A DNA stretch of 64,000 nucleotides, from the NCBI GenBank assembly GCA_963825635.1, contig CAWGTU010000002.1, positions 124,001 to 188,000 on the forward strand, given 5' to 3'. A model generated the notes under the pieces. The model worked only from the letters and a program-made list of their open reading frames with translations, had not been told where the DNA came from and searched no databases. Position 1 is the first letter of the stretch; each line of letters starts with the position of its first letter. Made by a program: the position numbers and the translations under genes. Of this stretch, positions 8,227-17,140 are shown piece by piece. The DNA comes from JAOUEA01 sp963825635 (GTDB lineage Bacteria; Actinomycetota; UBA4738; HRBIN12).

Positions 8227-8320
8227 CGACACTACTAGATGGCGCCCGAGTGTGCAGCACCGCTGAACGACCCCGACCTGTCTGGCGCGATCCCCGCGAT
8301 ATGTGTAGTGTCGCTGAACG
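8227..8320. promoter_or_regulatory. Divergent promoter region with repeated sites
   Basis: Two direct repeats of the form GTGNAGNNNCGCTGAACG lie at 8252-8269 and 8303-8320, spaced 51 bases apart. The start of the second (GTAGTGTCG) also occurs inverted as CGACACTAC at 8227-8235. TAGTGT at 8306-8311 is a fair -10 box for the plus-strand operon, 9 bases before its GTG, and the inverted copy can serve the SDR side. Likely binding sites for the neighbouring XRE-cupin regulator; that link is inferred from position. Confidence 0.5.
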
Positions 8321-9208
8321 GTGGGGGCGAACCTGGGAACAGTCGCAGTGATCGGCACCGGGCGCATGGGTGCCGCGATGGCCACGACCATCAGCCGTGC
8401 AGGCTTCGACGTGCGGCTGTGGAATCGCGATCGTTCGAAGGCCGAGGGCGTGGCCGACGCGATCGGAGCGGCGGTTGCACCGTCCGCTGCCGAGGCGGCG
8501 AACGCCGACGTGGTCATCACGAGCCTCGCGGACGACGCCGCCCTCGAGCGCGTGTTCCTCGGACCCGACGGCGTCGTGGAAGGCATCGGCGCGGGTTCCG
8601 TCGCCGTCGACACGAGCACCGTCGATCCGCGAACGATCGAGCGAGTGGGGGTCGCCGTCGACGGAGTCGGCGCAGGGTTCCTCGACGGCCCCGTCTCCGG
8701 AAGCGTGAGCACGGTGGAGGCCGGTGCGCTCACGATCATGGTGGGAGGCGACGCGGATCTGCTCGAACGGGCCCGTCCGGTGCTCGACGCGCTCGCCTCC
8801 CGGGTGATCCACGTGGGCGGCCGGGGCGCTGGTGCCGCGACGAAGCTCGCGGTGAACGACCTCGTGCACGGCCTGAACGTCGCGCTCTCCGAGGCGCTCG
8901 TGCTCGCCGAACGCGCCGGTGTCGACCGCGAGATCGCCTACGAGGTCTTCGCGAGCGGCGCGGCCGCCGCTCCGTTCGTGCAGTACAAGCGGGAGGCCTA
9001 CGAGCATCCTGACACCGCCTCCGTCGCGTTCAGCCTCGATCTCGTCGCGAAGGATCTCGAGCTGATCACCGGACTGGGCGAGCGCGTCGGCGCGCCGATG
9101 CGACAGGCGCTGACCTCGCTCGGGATCGTGCGGAGCGCGATCGCCGCCGGCTACGGCGAGCGCGACCTGAGCCAGATCGCGGTCTTCCTGCGAGAGGGCG
9201 AGGGTTGA
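8321..9208 (+). CDS. 3-hydroxyisobutyrate dehydrogenase family protein
   Basis: 295 residues. The N-terminal Rossmann loop VAVIGTGRMGAAMA and the signature FLDGPVSGSVSTVEAGALTIMVGG identify the beta-hydroxyacid dehydrogenase family, and the catalytic Lys lies in AATKLAVNDLVHGLNVALSEAL. It probably oxidises a 3-hydroxy acid or reduces a semialdehyde with NAD(P). The GTG start at 8321 has no Shine-Dalgarno but a -10-like TAGTGT 9 bases before it. It is the first gene of a ten-gene run and overlaps the next gene by one base (TGATG). Confidence 0.88.
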   Translation: MGANLGTVAVIGTGRMGAAMATTISRAGFDVRLWNRDRSKAEGVADAIGAAVAPSAAEAANADVVITSLADDAALERVFLGPDGVVEGIGAGSVAVDTSTVDPRTIERVGVAVDGVGAGFLDGPVSGSVSTVEAGALTIMVGGDADLLERARPVLDALASRVIHVGGRGAGAATKLAVNDLVHGLNVALSEALVLAERAGVDREIAYEVFASGAAAAPFVQYKREAYEHPDTASVAFSLDLVAKDLELITGLGERVGAPMRQALTSLGIVRSAIAAGYGERDLSQIAVFLREGEG

Positions 9209-10122
9209 TGTCGGCGCACATCGTGAGGACGACGGATGGGATCGTCTACGCCACTCCTGCGGGCTTCGAAGGACGGAGCGAGGGCTACACCGGTGACTCG
9301 GTCGTCGACGAGCCGAGCGGCGGTGTGCAGATGGGGTTCCGCGTCGCGCGGCTCGAGGCGGGGGGCTCCGTCGCGACGCACGTCCACTCGTTCGAGGAAT
9401 CGATCTACGTGATCGAGGGTTCCCTCACGATCGACACACCGGAAGGGAGCGTCGAGCTCGTTCCCGGCGACTACGGGCTGCTCCCGCTCGGCGTCACGCA
9501 CGCGTTCCGCAACACGTCCCAGGCGGTGGCGCGCTTCGCTGAGATGAAGGCCCCGCTCCCGCGGGAGCGGTTCGGCTTCGATACACGCTTCCCGTCGGAG
9601 CTGCTCGCGGCCGGGCCGGCGCGCAGGATCGACGTTCGGGATCCGCGCACCCGCTCGTTCGGCCACATCGACGCCGAGTCGATGGACCCCGCGATGCAGA
9701 CACAGGATCGGCTCGCCGTCAGCGCCAGCATGCGCACCGCCCTGCTCGTGTACAGCGGCATCACCGTGAAGATGATGGTCGACTCCGACCTCGGCGCCGA
9801 CCTCTCGACGATGTTCATGGTGCAGTACGAGCCGAACGGGTTCGCGGGTCCGCACGACCACCCGCTCGAGGAGGCGTACCTGATCCTCGACGGCGAGGTC
9901 GACGGCGTCTTCGACGGCGAGACGTACCACCTCGGGCCCGGTGATGTCGCGTGGGCGGGGGTCGGGTGCGTTCACGAGTTCCGCAACTCGGGTCCGGGCC
10001 GCGTCCGGTGGCTCGAGACCCAGGCCCCACAGCCTCCGGGCCGGCACTCCTACCGATTCGCCCGCGACTGGTCCTACCTCGACCAGGCGCTCGCCGACGA
10101 GGCTTCCGCAAGCACACCATGA
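9208..10122 (+). CDS. Double-cupin protein
   Basis: 304 residues with two cupin barrels. The first (~45-115) has the metal motif ATHVHSFEESIYVIEGSLTI with LLPLGVTHAFRN; the second (~210-280) has GPHDHPLEEAYLILDGEVD with WAGVGCVHEFRN. Both keep His/Glu metal ligands. Bicupins of this shape include ureidoglycolate-type and ring-opening enzymes, so a metal-dependent step on the catabolic substrate is plausible, but no reaction can be assigned. GAGGGCGAGGG precedes the ATG. Confidence 0.8.
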   Translation: MSAHIVRTTDGIVYATPAGFEGRSEGYTGDSVVDEPSGGVQMGFRVARLEAGGSVATHVHSFEESIYVIEGSLTIDTPEGSVELVPGDYGLLPLGVTHAFRNTSQAVARFAEMKAPLPRERFGFDTRFPSELLAAGPARRIDVRDPRTRSFGHIDAESMDPAMQTQDRLAVSASMRTALLVYSGITVKMMVDSDLGADLSTMFMVQYEPNGFAGPHDHPLEEAYLILDGEVDGVFDGETYHLGPGDVAWAGVGCVHEFRNSGPGRVRWLETQAPQPPGRHSYRFARDWSYLDQALADEASASTP

Positions 10123-10135
10123 GGAGGAGCACGCG

Positions 10136-11389
10136 ATGGACGAGTTCCCGGTAGCGACCAGCCCGGCACCGGGGGTCATGGGGGTCGACTGGGAGATGCG
10201 GGTCGACTTCGAGCGTCTCCGCCGCTACCGCCTCGACCGCGTGCGCCGCATGCTGGAGGAATTCGATCTCGGGGCCGTGCTGCTCTTCGAGACATCGAAC
10301 ATCCGATACGCGACCGCGACCCAGATCGGCTACTGGGCGTTCAACAAGGGGGAGCGGTGGGCACTCGTCACGCGCGAGGGCCGGCCGAAGATCTGGGACT
10401 TCGGCTCCGCCGCGAAGGCCCACCGCCTGCAGCTTCCGCACATGTACGACGAGGAGAACTCCGTCGGCGGGAACACCGGGCTGCAGGGCGCGATCGGTCC
10501 CGAGACGGGTCTGCACGCGCGGGCGGTACGCGAGATCAAGGCCACCCTCGAGGAAGCGGGGGTCGCGAACGACAAGCTCGGCGTCGACCTCGCCGAGACC
10601 GCGGTGCTCCTCGCGTTGCAGGAGGGTGGGCTGCGGGTCGTCGACGGTCAGCAGGCGATGATGCGCGCCCGCGAGATCAAGAGCCCCGACGAGATCGTGT
10701 TGCTCACGCAGGCCTGTGCGATGGTCGACGGCGTCTACCAGGACATCTTCGAGATGCTGAAGCCGGGCGTGCGGGAGTCCGACGTCGTGGGGCTCGCCCA
10801 TGCACGTCTGTTCGAGATGGGCTCGGAGTTCGTCGAGGCGATCAACTCGATCGCGGGGGAACGCTGCAGCCCGCATCCACACGTGTTCAGCGACCGCATC
10901 ATCCGGCCGGGCGACCAGGCGTACTTCGACATCATCCACGTGTTCAACGGGTACCGGACCTGCTACTACCGCACGTTCGTCGTCGGCCGCGCGACGCAGG
11001 CCCAGCGCGACGCCTTCAAGCGCTCGCGTGAGTGGATGGACGCCGCGATCGATCTCGTGCGACCCGGCACCACGACCGACCAGATCGCGAAGGTCTGGCC
11101 GCGCGCCGAGGAGTTCGGTTTCACCGACGAGATGGATGCCTTCGGACTGCAGTTCGGCCACGGCGTGGGCGTCGGTCTGCACGAACGCCCGATCATCAGC
11201 CGGTTGAACTCGCTCGAGACGCCGGTGGAGATCCAGGAGGGCATGCTCTTCGCCCTCGAAACGTATGCCCCTGCCGCCGACGGACGGTCCGCCGCGCGTA
11301 TAGAGGAAGAGGTGGTCGTGACCGCCGACGGGTGCAAGGTCATCACCCTGTTCCCCTGCGAGGAGTTGATGGTCGCCAATGAGTACTGA
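10136..11389 (+). CDS. M24-fold protein (aminopeptidase P / DddP-like), altered metal site
   Basis: 417 residues. The ATG at 10136 is set by GAGGAGGAG 6 bases upstream. An N-terminal creatinase-type domain (SNIRYATATQIGYWAF) is followed by the pita-bread domain. Of the five metal ligands expected in M24 enzymes, the first Asp (AYFDIIHV), the His (FGHGVGVGLHE) and the two Glu (ALETYAP, RIEEEVVV) are visible. The second Asp is not: the stretch reads GYRTCYYRTF instead of a YxSDxxRT form. It may therefore be a hydrolase or lyase rather than a standard di-metal peptidase. Its neighbours suggest small-molecule catabolism. Confidence 0.78.
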   Translation: MDEFPVATSPAPGVMGVDWEMRVDFERLRRYRLDRVRRMLEEFDLGAVLLFETSNIRYATATQIGYWAFNKGERWALVTREGRPKIWDFGSAAKAHRLQLPHMYDEENSVGGNTGLQGAIGPETGLHARAVREIKATLEEAGVANDKLGVDLAETAVLLALQEGGLRVVDGQQAMMRAREIKSPDEIVLLTQACAMVDGVYQDIFEMLKPGVRESDVVGLAHARLFEMGSEFVEAINSIAGERCSPHPHVFSDRIIRPGDQAYFDIIHVFNGYRTCYYRTFVVGRATQAQRDAFKRSREWMDAAIDLVRPGTTTDQIAKVWPRAEEFGFTDEMDAFGLQFGHGVGVGLHERPIISRLNSLETPVEIQEGMLFALETYAPAADGRSAARIEEEVVVTADGCKVITLFPCEELMVANEY

Positions 11390-12452
11390 GACCCATATCG
11401 ACGACCGGTACGACTACGCCTTGCGGGAGCCACGTCTCCCGCCGCCGATCGACCACTCGCTCGCCGAGGCGTCGATCGACCTCGAGGTGCGTATCGGGAT
11501 GTATCGCACGCTGCACGAGCTGCGAGGGTTCGGCAAGCGAGCCCACGATCTGTTCCTTCAGAACCTCGTGAAGGGCACCACGCACCTCTCCCTGGGTCAG
11601 GAGGCGGTCGCCACCGGCTTCGGTGCGGCGATGCAGCCTCATGACTACACGTTCGCCACCTACCGGGGCCATGCGCATTCGCTCGCCCGCGGCATGGATC
11701 CGGGCGCGGCGATGGCTGAGCTGCTCGGTCGTGAGAACGGCATCCTCGGCGGCAAGGGGGGCTCGATGCACCTCACCGACGCCTCGAAGGGCATGATGGG
11801 TTCGTACGCGATCATCGGGGCGCACCTGTGCACCGCGAACGGCGCGGCCTGGTCGGCCCTGATGCGCGGCACCGACCAGGTGTCGGTGGCGTTCTTCGGG
11901 GACGGCACCACGAACATCGGTGCATTCCACGAGGCCCTCAACATGGCGAAGGTCTGGAACCTGCCGACGATCTTCGTCTGCGAGAACAACCTCTACATGG
12001 AGTACACGCCGATCGACGTGGTCACCGCGGTCGACCACCCCGCGGCGGGACGCGCCGCCGCGTACGGCCTCGACGAGATCCTGATCGACGGCAACGATCC
12101 CGACGCCGTGCATCTGGCCGCCCGTGACGCGGTCGAGCGGGCTCGTTCTGGCGGCGGGCCCTCGCTGATCGAGGCGATCACGTACCGGTCCGGCGGCCAT
12201 TCCCGGGCCGATCCGGGGAAGTACCGCCCGCCCGAAGAGGTCGGCGCGTGGGCCGAGCGCGATCCGATCCCGCTCTACCACGCGCGCCTGCTCTCGCTCG
12301 GCGTGGAGGAGGAGCGCCTCGAATCGATCCAGGACGAGGTGGCCCAGGCGATCGACGTCGCCACCGAGTTCGCGAAGGCCGGCGCCGAGCCGGACGAGGG
12401 GTCGCTCATGACTGAGGTCTACGCCGACGGAGGGTCGCGATGGCGGAACTGA
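11379..12452 (+). CDS. Thiamine-dependent 2-oxoacid dehydrogenase E1, alpha subunit
   Basis: 357 residues, similar to pyruvate/acetoin/branched-chain dehydrogenase E1 alpha. The thiamine diphosphate motif is complete (FFGDGTTNIGAFHEALNMA ending in CENN), as are FATYRGHAHSLARG and GGKGGSMHLTD. It overlaps the M24 gene by 11 bases and the beta subunit by 13. It decarboxylates a 2-oxo acid and passes the acyl group to a lipoyl E2. No E2 or E3 gene is in the window. Confidence 0.9.
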   Translation: MSTETHIDDRYDYALREPRLPPPIDHSLAEASIDLEVRIGMYRTLHELRGFGKRAHDLFLQNLVKGTTHLSLGQEAVATGFGAAMQPHDYTFATYRGHAHSLARGMDPGAAMAELLGRENGILGGKGGSMHLTDASKGMMGSYAIIGAHLCTANGAAWSALMRGTDQVSVAFFGDGTTNIGAFHEALNMAKVWNLPTIFVCENNLYMEYTPIDVVTAVDHPAAGRAAAYGLDEILIDGNDPDAVHLAARDAVERARSGGGPSLIEAITYRSGGHSRADPGKYRPPEEVGAWAERDPIPLYHARLLSLGVEEERLESIQDEVAQAIDVATEFAKAGAEPDEGSLMTEVYADGGSRWRN

Positions 12453-13429
12453 CGTACCGCGAGGCCGTCGCCTACGGCATCGCCCAGGAGATGCGGCGGG
12501 ACCCGAGCCTCGTGATGCTGGGCGAGGACATCGCGGCGGCGGGTGGGGTCTTCAAGACCACGGTCGGGCTGCTCGACGAGTTCGGTCCCGAGCGGGTCCG
12601 CGACACCCCGATCTCCGAGCAGGCGATCCTTGGTGCGGCGATGGGGGCGGCGATGACCGGCGTCCCCGTGATCGCCGAGATCATGTTCAGCGACTTCCTG
12701 GCGGTCTGCTGGGACATCGTCGCGAACGAGATCGCGAAGAGCCGGTACATGACGAACGGTCAGGTGAGCTTCCCGCTCGTGATCCGGACCGCGAACGGCG
12801 GCGGCGTCCGCTTCGGCGCGCAGCACTCCCAGAGCGTGGAGAACTGGGCGATGATGATCCCGGGCCTCAAGGTCGTCGCACCGTCGACCCCTCAGGACGT
12901 CGTCGGGCTGATGGCCGCCTCGATCCGCGACCCCGACCCGGTCGTCTTCTTCGAGCACAAGGCGCTCATGGGTGCGAAGGCCGAGATCCCCGACGGCGAG
13001 ATCGTCGACGAGCTCGGCACGGCGCGGGTAGCCAGGGAGGGCACCGACGTCACGATCGCCGCCCTCGCGTCGATGGTGCCGCGCACGCTCGAGGCGGCCG
13101 AGCGCCTGCAGCTCGACGGCATCTCGACCGAGGTGATCGACGTGCGCACGCTCGTGCCGCTCGACACGCGCACCCTGCTCGCGTCGGTCGAGAAGACCGG
13201 CCGCTTCTTCACGGTCGAGGAGAACCCCCGGCTGTGCGGCTGGGGCGCCGAGCTCGTATCGATCGTCGCCGAGGAGGGTTTCTGGAACCTCGACGGCCCG
13301 AGCATCCGCATCACGACGCCCCACATCCCGCTGCCTGCGGCGGCCTCGCTCGAGGATCTCGCGCTCCCGTCGGTCGACCGGATCTACGAGACCGTCTGCA
13401 AGTCCGTCGAGAGCGGAGGCGGTGCGTGA
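12440..13429 (+). CDS. Thiamine-dependent 2-oxoacid dehydrogenase E1, beta subunit
   Basis: 329 residues, the transketolase-like E1 beta partner of the preceding gene. It carries MLGEDIAAAGGVFKTT, DTPISEQAILGAAMGAAMTG and the C-terminal VIDVRTLVPLDTRTLLASV with ENPRLCGWGAE. Length and motif order match AcoB/PdhB/BkdB. The substrate could be pyruvate, acetoin or a branched 2-oxo acid. Translationally coupled both up- and downstream (overlap GTGA with the amidohydrolase). Confidence 0.9.
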   Translation: MAELTYREAVAYGIAQEMRRDPSLVMLGEDIAAAGGVFKTTVGLLDEFGPERVRDTPISEQAILGAAMGAAMTGVPVIAEIMFSDFLAVCWDIVANEIAKSRYMTNGQVSFPLVIRTANGGGVRFGAQHSQSVENWAMMIPGLKVVAPSTPQDVVGLMAASIRDPDPVVFFEHKALMGAKAEIPDGEIVDELGTARVAREGTDVTIAALASMVPRTLEAAERLQLDGISTEVIDVRTLVPLDTRTLLASVEKTGRFFTVEENPRLCGWGAELVSIVAEEGFWNLDGPSIRITTPHIPLPAAASLEDLALPSVDRIYETVCKSVESGGGA

Positions 13430-14712
13430 GCGAGAAGCTCCACCTCCGCGGCGGATGCGTCCTGACACTCGGCGCCAGGTCATCCAACCTCGTCGAGGGA
13501 GACGTCGTGATCGATGACGGTATCGTGGCCGAGGTCGGCCGCGGACTGCGCGCCCGCGATGCCGAGGTGGTCGATGCGACCGACACGATCGTGATGCCGG
13601 GCTTCGTCGACGCCCATCGGCACTCGTGGACGTCGCTCTTCCGCAATCTCGGTGAGCGTGGGGGCGACACCGGGCATCTGACGGCGGAGGTGCGGGACCA
13701 CTACACACCCGACGACGTCTATGCGGCGGTGCTCGTCGGTCTGTTGGGCGCGGCGGAAGCGGGCATCACGACGGTCGTCGACCGGTGCGACCTTCCGCTC
13801 GACGACGCGTCGGCCGACGCCCTGGTGCGCGCCCACGCCGATTCCGGGCTGCGTACGGTGATCGCCGCCGGGCAGGAGCCCGTGACGCGGGAGCTCCTCA
13901 CCCGTCTGATCGATGGGGCGGGACCCTCGACCACGATCGCATACGGGTCCGGGCAGACCGACCTCGAACTCCTGGCGAGCGATTGGGGCCTCGCCCGCGA
14001 GCTCGGCGTGCGGATCCATGCGCACGCCGCCACCGACGCGCCTGGCCCCGGGTGGGTCGCCGCGCTCGCCGAGCGAGGGCTCCTCGGCGATGACGTCACG
14101 CTCATCCATCACACGGCGCTCGACGACGCCGACATCGGCGCGATCGCGGCGTCGGGTGCCTCGATCGTGTTCACGCCGTCGAGCGAGATGGCCACCGGGC
14201 ACGGCGCGCCGCCCATCCAGGAGCTGATGGACCACGATCTCAGGCCCGGGCTGGGGATCGATCTCGAGCGCGTGGCCCCGGGCGACATGTTCGCCCAGAT
14301 GCGCGAGACGATCTCGTTGCAGCACGCGACCGTCTTCGACCGCAAGCTCATGGGCAAGGGCTCGCTCCCGCGCCTGATGAGCACGCGCGACGTGATCCGC
14401 TACGCGACCCTCGAGGGCGCCCGAGCGGCGGGCCTCGGCGGCGTGACGGGCTCCCTCGAGCCCGGCATGCAGGCGGACCTGATCGTGCTGCGAACCGACC
14501 GCCCCAACATCTGGCCGATCAACGACGCGATCGGCGCCGTCGTGTGGGGCATGGACACCTCGAACATCGACCAGGTGCTCGTGGGCGGACGGACGGTGCT
14601 GCGCGGCGGGGCACTCGAGGCCGACGTCGCGTCGTTGAGCGCGGCCGCGATCGAGTCGCGTGAGCGTGTCTCATCGGCCGCCGGGCTCGTGGCCACAGGG
14701 GTCGGCCGATGA
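13426..14712 (+). CDS. Amidohydrolase (TRZ/ATZ, deaminase-type)
   Basis: 428 residues starting at a GTG that overlaps the E1 beta stop. It has the metal-dependent amidohydrolase ligands HRH at residues 64-66 (MPGFVDAHRHSW), a His in RIHAHA, a His in TLIHHTALDD and an Asp in GLGIDLER. This set is typical of the SAH/cytosine/triazine deaminase and chlorohydrolase group acting on N-heterocycles. It is clearly homologous to the enzyme half of the fusion protein at 18744-21245 (shared MPGFVD-HRH and GHG-PPIQ motifs). Confidence 0.87.
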   Translation: MSEKLHLRGGCVLTLGARSSNLVEGDVVIDDGIVAEVGRGLRARDAEVVDATDTIVMPGFVDAHRHSWTSLFRNLGERGGDTGHLTAEVRDHYTPDDVYAAVLVGLLGAAEAGITTVVDRCDLPLDDASADALVRAHADSGLRTVIAAGQEPVTRELLTRLIDGAGPSTTIAYGSGQTDLELLASDWGLARELGVRIHAHAATDAPGPGWVAALAERGLLGDDVTLIHHTALDDADIGAIAASGASIVFTPSSEMATGHGAPPIQELMDHDLRPGLGIDLERVAPGDMFAQMRETISLQHATVFDRKLMGKGSLPRLMSTRDVIRYATLEGARAAGLGGVTGSLEPGMQADLIVLRTDRPNIWPINDAIGAVVWGMDTSNIDQVLVGGRTVLRGGALEADVASLSAAAIESRERVSSAAGLVATGVGR

Positions 14713-15788
14713 GCACCACGGCCGTGACCCGCCGAGCCCCCTCATCGGCCGTCACGTCGTTCGTCGTCGCGTCTCGATACATGCCCGTGTACATCGCGAT
14801 CCTGCTGCTGATCGTGGTCGCGGCGATCTGGGCGCCCGCGACCCTGCGCGCGCCCTCGCTGCGAGCGATCGCCCCGTTCGGGACGTTCCTCGCGATCGCC
14901 GCGCTCGGCCAGATGCTCGTGATCATGACGGGCGGCATCGACCTCAGCGTGCCGGGCACCGTCACCTTGGCGGCGGTGATCACGGTCGGCGTCGGCGACG
15001 CCTCGGACGAGCGCATCTGGACGGCGATCGGCGTCGCCCTGCTCGCCGCCGCCCTCGTCGGTCTCGTGAACGGCATCCTGATCGGGGGACTGGGGCTCAA
15101 CGCGCTGATCGTCACGCTGGCCGTGGGCCAGATCGTGAGCGGCATCGCCTTCCGGTACTACACGGGCGTCGCGATCCAGACACCGGTGCCTGCGGGACTG
15201 TCGGAGTGGACGTCGGCGCGGTTCCTGGGGGTGACGAGGGCGTTCTGGGTCGGCGTGGTGCTCACCGTGGTGCTGATCGTGATCTTCCGATTCACCACCC
15301 CGGGTCGGCGGTTCCAGGTCGTCGGCGCGAACCCGGTGGCGAGCTGGATCGCCGGCCTGCGCGTGAACCTCAACCAGGTGGCCGCATACGTGATCGCGGC
15401 GATGTTCTACGCGATCGCCGCGATCTTGCTCGCGGCGTTCCTCAAGACGCCCAGCACCAGCCTCGGCGTGCCGTACCTGCTCGGTCCGATCGCGGCGGTG
15501 GTGATCGGAGGCGCATCGCTGACCGGAGGACTCGCGAGTCCGCTCTCGACATGGGCGGGCGCGTTCTTCCTCGCGGGCCTCAACCAGATGATGCGTGTGA
15601 TGGGGCTATCGACGGCCCTGCAGTTCGTCGTCTTCGGGCTCGTGATCGTCGGCGGCATGCTCGTGTCGGGCGACCGCATCATCCGCGGGGTCGAGCAGGT
15701 GCTCCGTGAACGGAGGCATCGTGATGGGCCGGCGGCGCTGGGCGCCGGCACGAGCGGCGAGGGACCGGCTGAAGGGGGTACCGAATGA
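14709..15788 (+). CDS. ABC importer permease (ribose/RbsC type)
   Basis: 359 residues with about nine to ten membrane segments and the RbsC-type signatures ALGQMLVIMTGGIDLSVPG and GPIAAVVIGGASLTGG. It overlaps the preceding amidohydrolase (ATGA). With the lipoprotein, double ATPase and second permease downstream it makes a complete carbohydrate/nucleoside-type ABC importer. Two different permeases imply a heterodimeric channel, with the partner being the N-terminal half of the fusion protein. Confidence 0.9.
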   Translation: MSTTAVTRRAPSSAVTSFVVASRYMPVYIAILLLIVVAAIWAPATLRAPSLRAIAPFGTFLAIAALGQMLVIMTGGIDLSVPGTVTLAAVITVGVGDASDERIWTAIGVALLAAALVGLVNGILIGGLGLNALIVTLAVGQIVSGIAFRYYTGVAIQTPVPAGLSEWTSARFLGVTRAFWVGVVLTVVLIVIFRFTTPGRRFQVVGANPVASWIAGLRVNLNQVAAYVIAAMFYAIAAILLAAFLKTPSTSLGVPYLLGPIAAVVIGGASLTGGLASPLSTWAGAFFLAGLNQMMRVMGLSTALQFVVFGLVIVGGMLVSGDRIIRGVEQVLRERRHRDGPAALGAGTSGEGPAEGGTE

Positions 15789-15859
15789 GGAAAGGGGGAC
15801 CGATCCAACGGGCGCGACCCGAGCGGAGCTCGGGCCACAGTGACATGGGGAGGATGCGT

Positions 15860-17140
15860 ATGCAGCGGTTCAGGTTCGTCGGTGTCGTCCTCGCGTTCAC
15901 GCTGCTGATCGCGGCGTGCAGCGACGACGGCGGCGACACGGAAGGCAGCACCGACACCGCCACGGCCAGCGCGGCCGGGAGCGAGTTGTCGGAGTACGGA
16001 GAGAGCATCGACGCCGATCCGGCGCTGGTGGAGAAGGCGCTCGGACCGGTGGTGGACACTCCCGAGATCGTCCTCGCGTCGATCGCCCGAGCCGATCAGG
16101 ACCTCGATCAGGCCACGATCGACACGGCGCTCGAGTGCTGGAACAACGTCGAGTGCGACACGGGCAGCGGCGGCGAGATGATCATGGGTGTCGCCGACGG
16201 CGGCCGAGGGAACGTGTGGCGCCAGGTCACGCACATGGAGGCGATCCTCCAGGCGCTGACGTACCCGGATATCGGCACGATCGTCTCCCGTGATGCCCAG
16301 TGGGACGAAGACCCCGCGGTCGCCGAGGCGGACATCCGTTTCCTGATCCAGCGTGGGGTGGACTTCATCATCGGCTACCCCGACCAGGGCACGAACATCT
16401 CCAGCGCGATCCTCGAGGCCGAGGCGGCCGGTATCCCTTACATCCCGTACTCCGCGGGGTACGTGGGACTGCCGGGTGATGAAGGCGCGTTGATCCCCGG
16501 CGAGGACTACACGGCGATCGTGGGCGAGGACCTGTGCGCCCTCGGCGAGAGCTTCGCCGACGTCCTCAACACCGAGGTCGGCAGCGGCAAGATCGGCATC
16601 ATGGGCGGCACGCCCGGCAACGCGCTCTCGGCGGGGTGGCAGAGGTGCATGCAGCCCGCGTTGGAGAGCGGGGTCAAGCCCGTCGGTCCTCCCGCGGACA
16701 CCTATTGGGTGAACGACTTCGCCCTGCAGTCCGTGCTGGGGTGGCTGTCGAAGGACCCCGACATCAAGGGGTACGCCTACGAGTACGCCGACGGCATGTA
16801 CACCGCCCTCGACGCGTACGAGGAGCTCGACGTCCCCGTCGAGGACCTCACGGTGGTGGTCCGCACGGACGAGCAGACGCTGTTCTGCGACTGGGTGGAG
16901 CGCAACGAGCCGAGCTACAAGATCTTCTTCTCGGCCGGCGGCAACTTCCAGTCACGGGTCGCCGTGACCGCGGCGATGCTGGACCTCCAAGGGGCGGAGA
17001 TCCCGGCCGAGATCCTGGTGCCGCACGTGATGCGTGAGGTGACGCCCGAGAACTGCGATCCCGATCGGGTCACCCCGACCGTGTCGGGTACCAGCCTGGT
17101 GCCTGACGACGTGCTCGCCCAGATGTACCCGGAGGGATGA
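15860..17140 (+). CDS. ABC importer substrate-binding lipoprotein
   Basis: 426 residues. A lipoprotein signal (VVLAFTLLIAAC, Cys about residue 20) anchors it to the outer membrane face; the mature part is a type-I periplasmic binding fold (RGVDFIIGYPDQGTNI, GKIGIMGGTPGNALSAGW). An in-frame ATG at 15785 overlaps the previous stop, but the ATG at 15860 follows GGGGAGG by 6 bases and gives a normal signal peptide, so it is chosen. It determines what the importer takes up; the ligand cannot be inferred from sequence. Confidence 0.85.
   Translation: MQRFRFVGVVLAFTLLIAACSDDGGDTEGSTDTATASAAGSELSEYGESIDADPALVEKALGPVVDTPEIVLASIARADQDLDQATIDTALECWNNVECDTGSGGEMIMGVADGGRGNVWRQVTHMEAILQALTYPDIGTIVSRDAQWDEDPAVAEADIRFLIQRGVDFIIGYPDQGTNISSAILEAEAAGIPYIPYSAGYVGLPGDEGALIPGEDYTAIVGEDLCALGESFADVLNTEVGSGKIGIMGGTPGNALSAGWQRCMQPALESGVKPVGPPADTYWVNDFALQSVLGWLSKDPDIKGYAYEYADGMYTALDAYEELDVPVEDLTVVVRTDEQTLFCDWVERNEPSYKIFFSAGGNFQSRVAVTAAMLDLQGAEIPAEILVPHVMREVTPENCDPDRVTPTVSGTSLVPDDVLAQMYPEG

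Noticed and set aside
6869..9007. One 712-codon frame covering XRE-cupin, SDR region and beyond
   Set aside because: Only the 6869-7504 part is coherent protein; the rest is antisense to the SDR and HIBADH genes.
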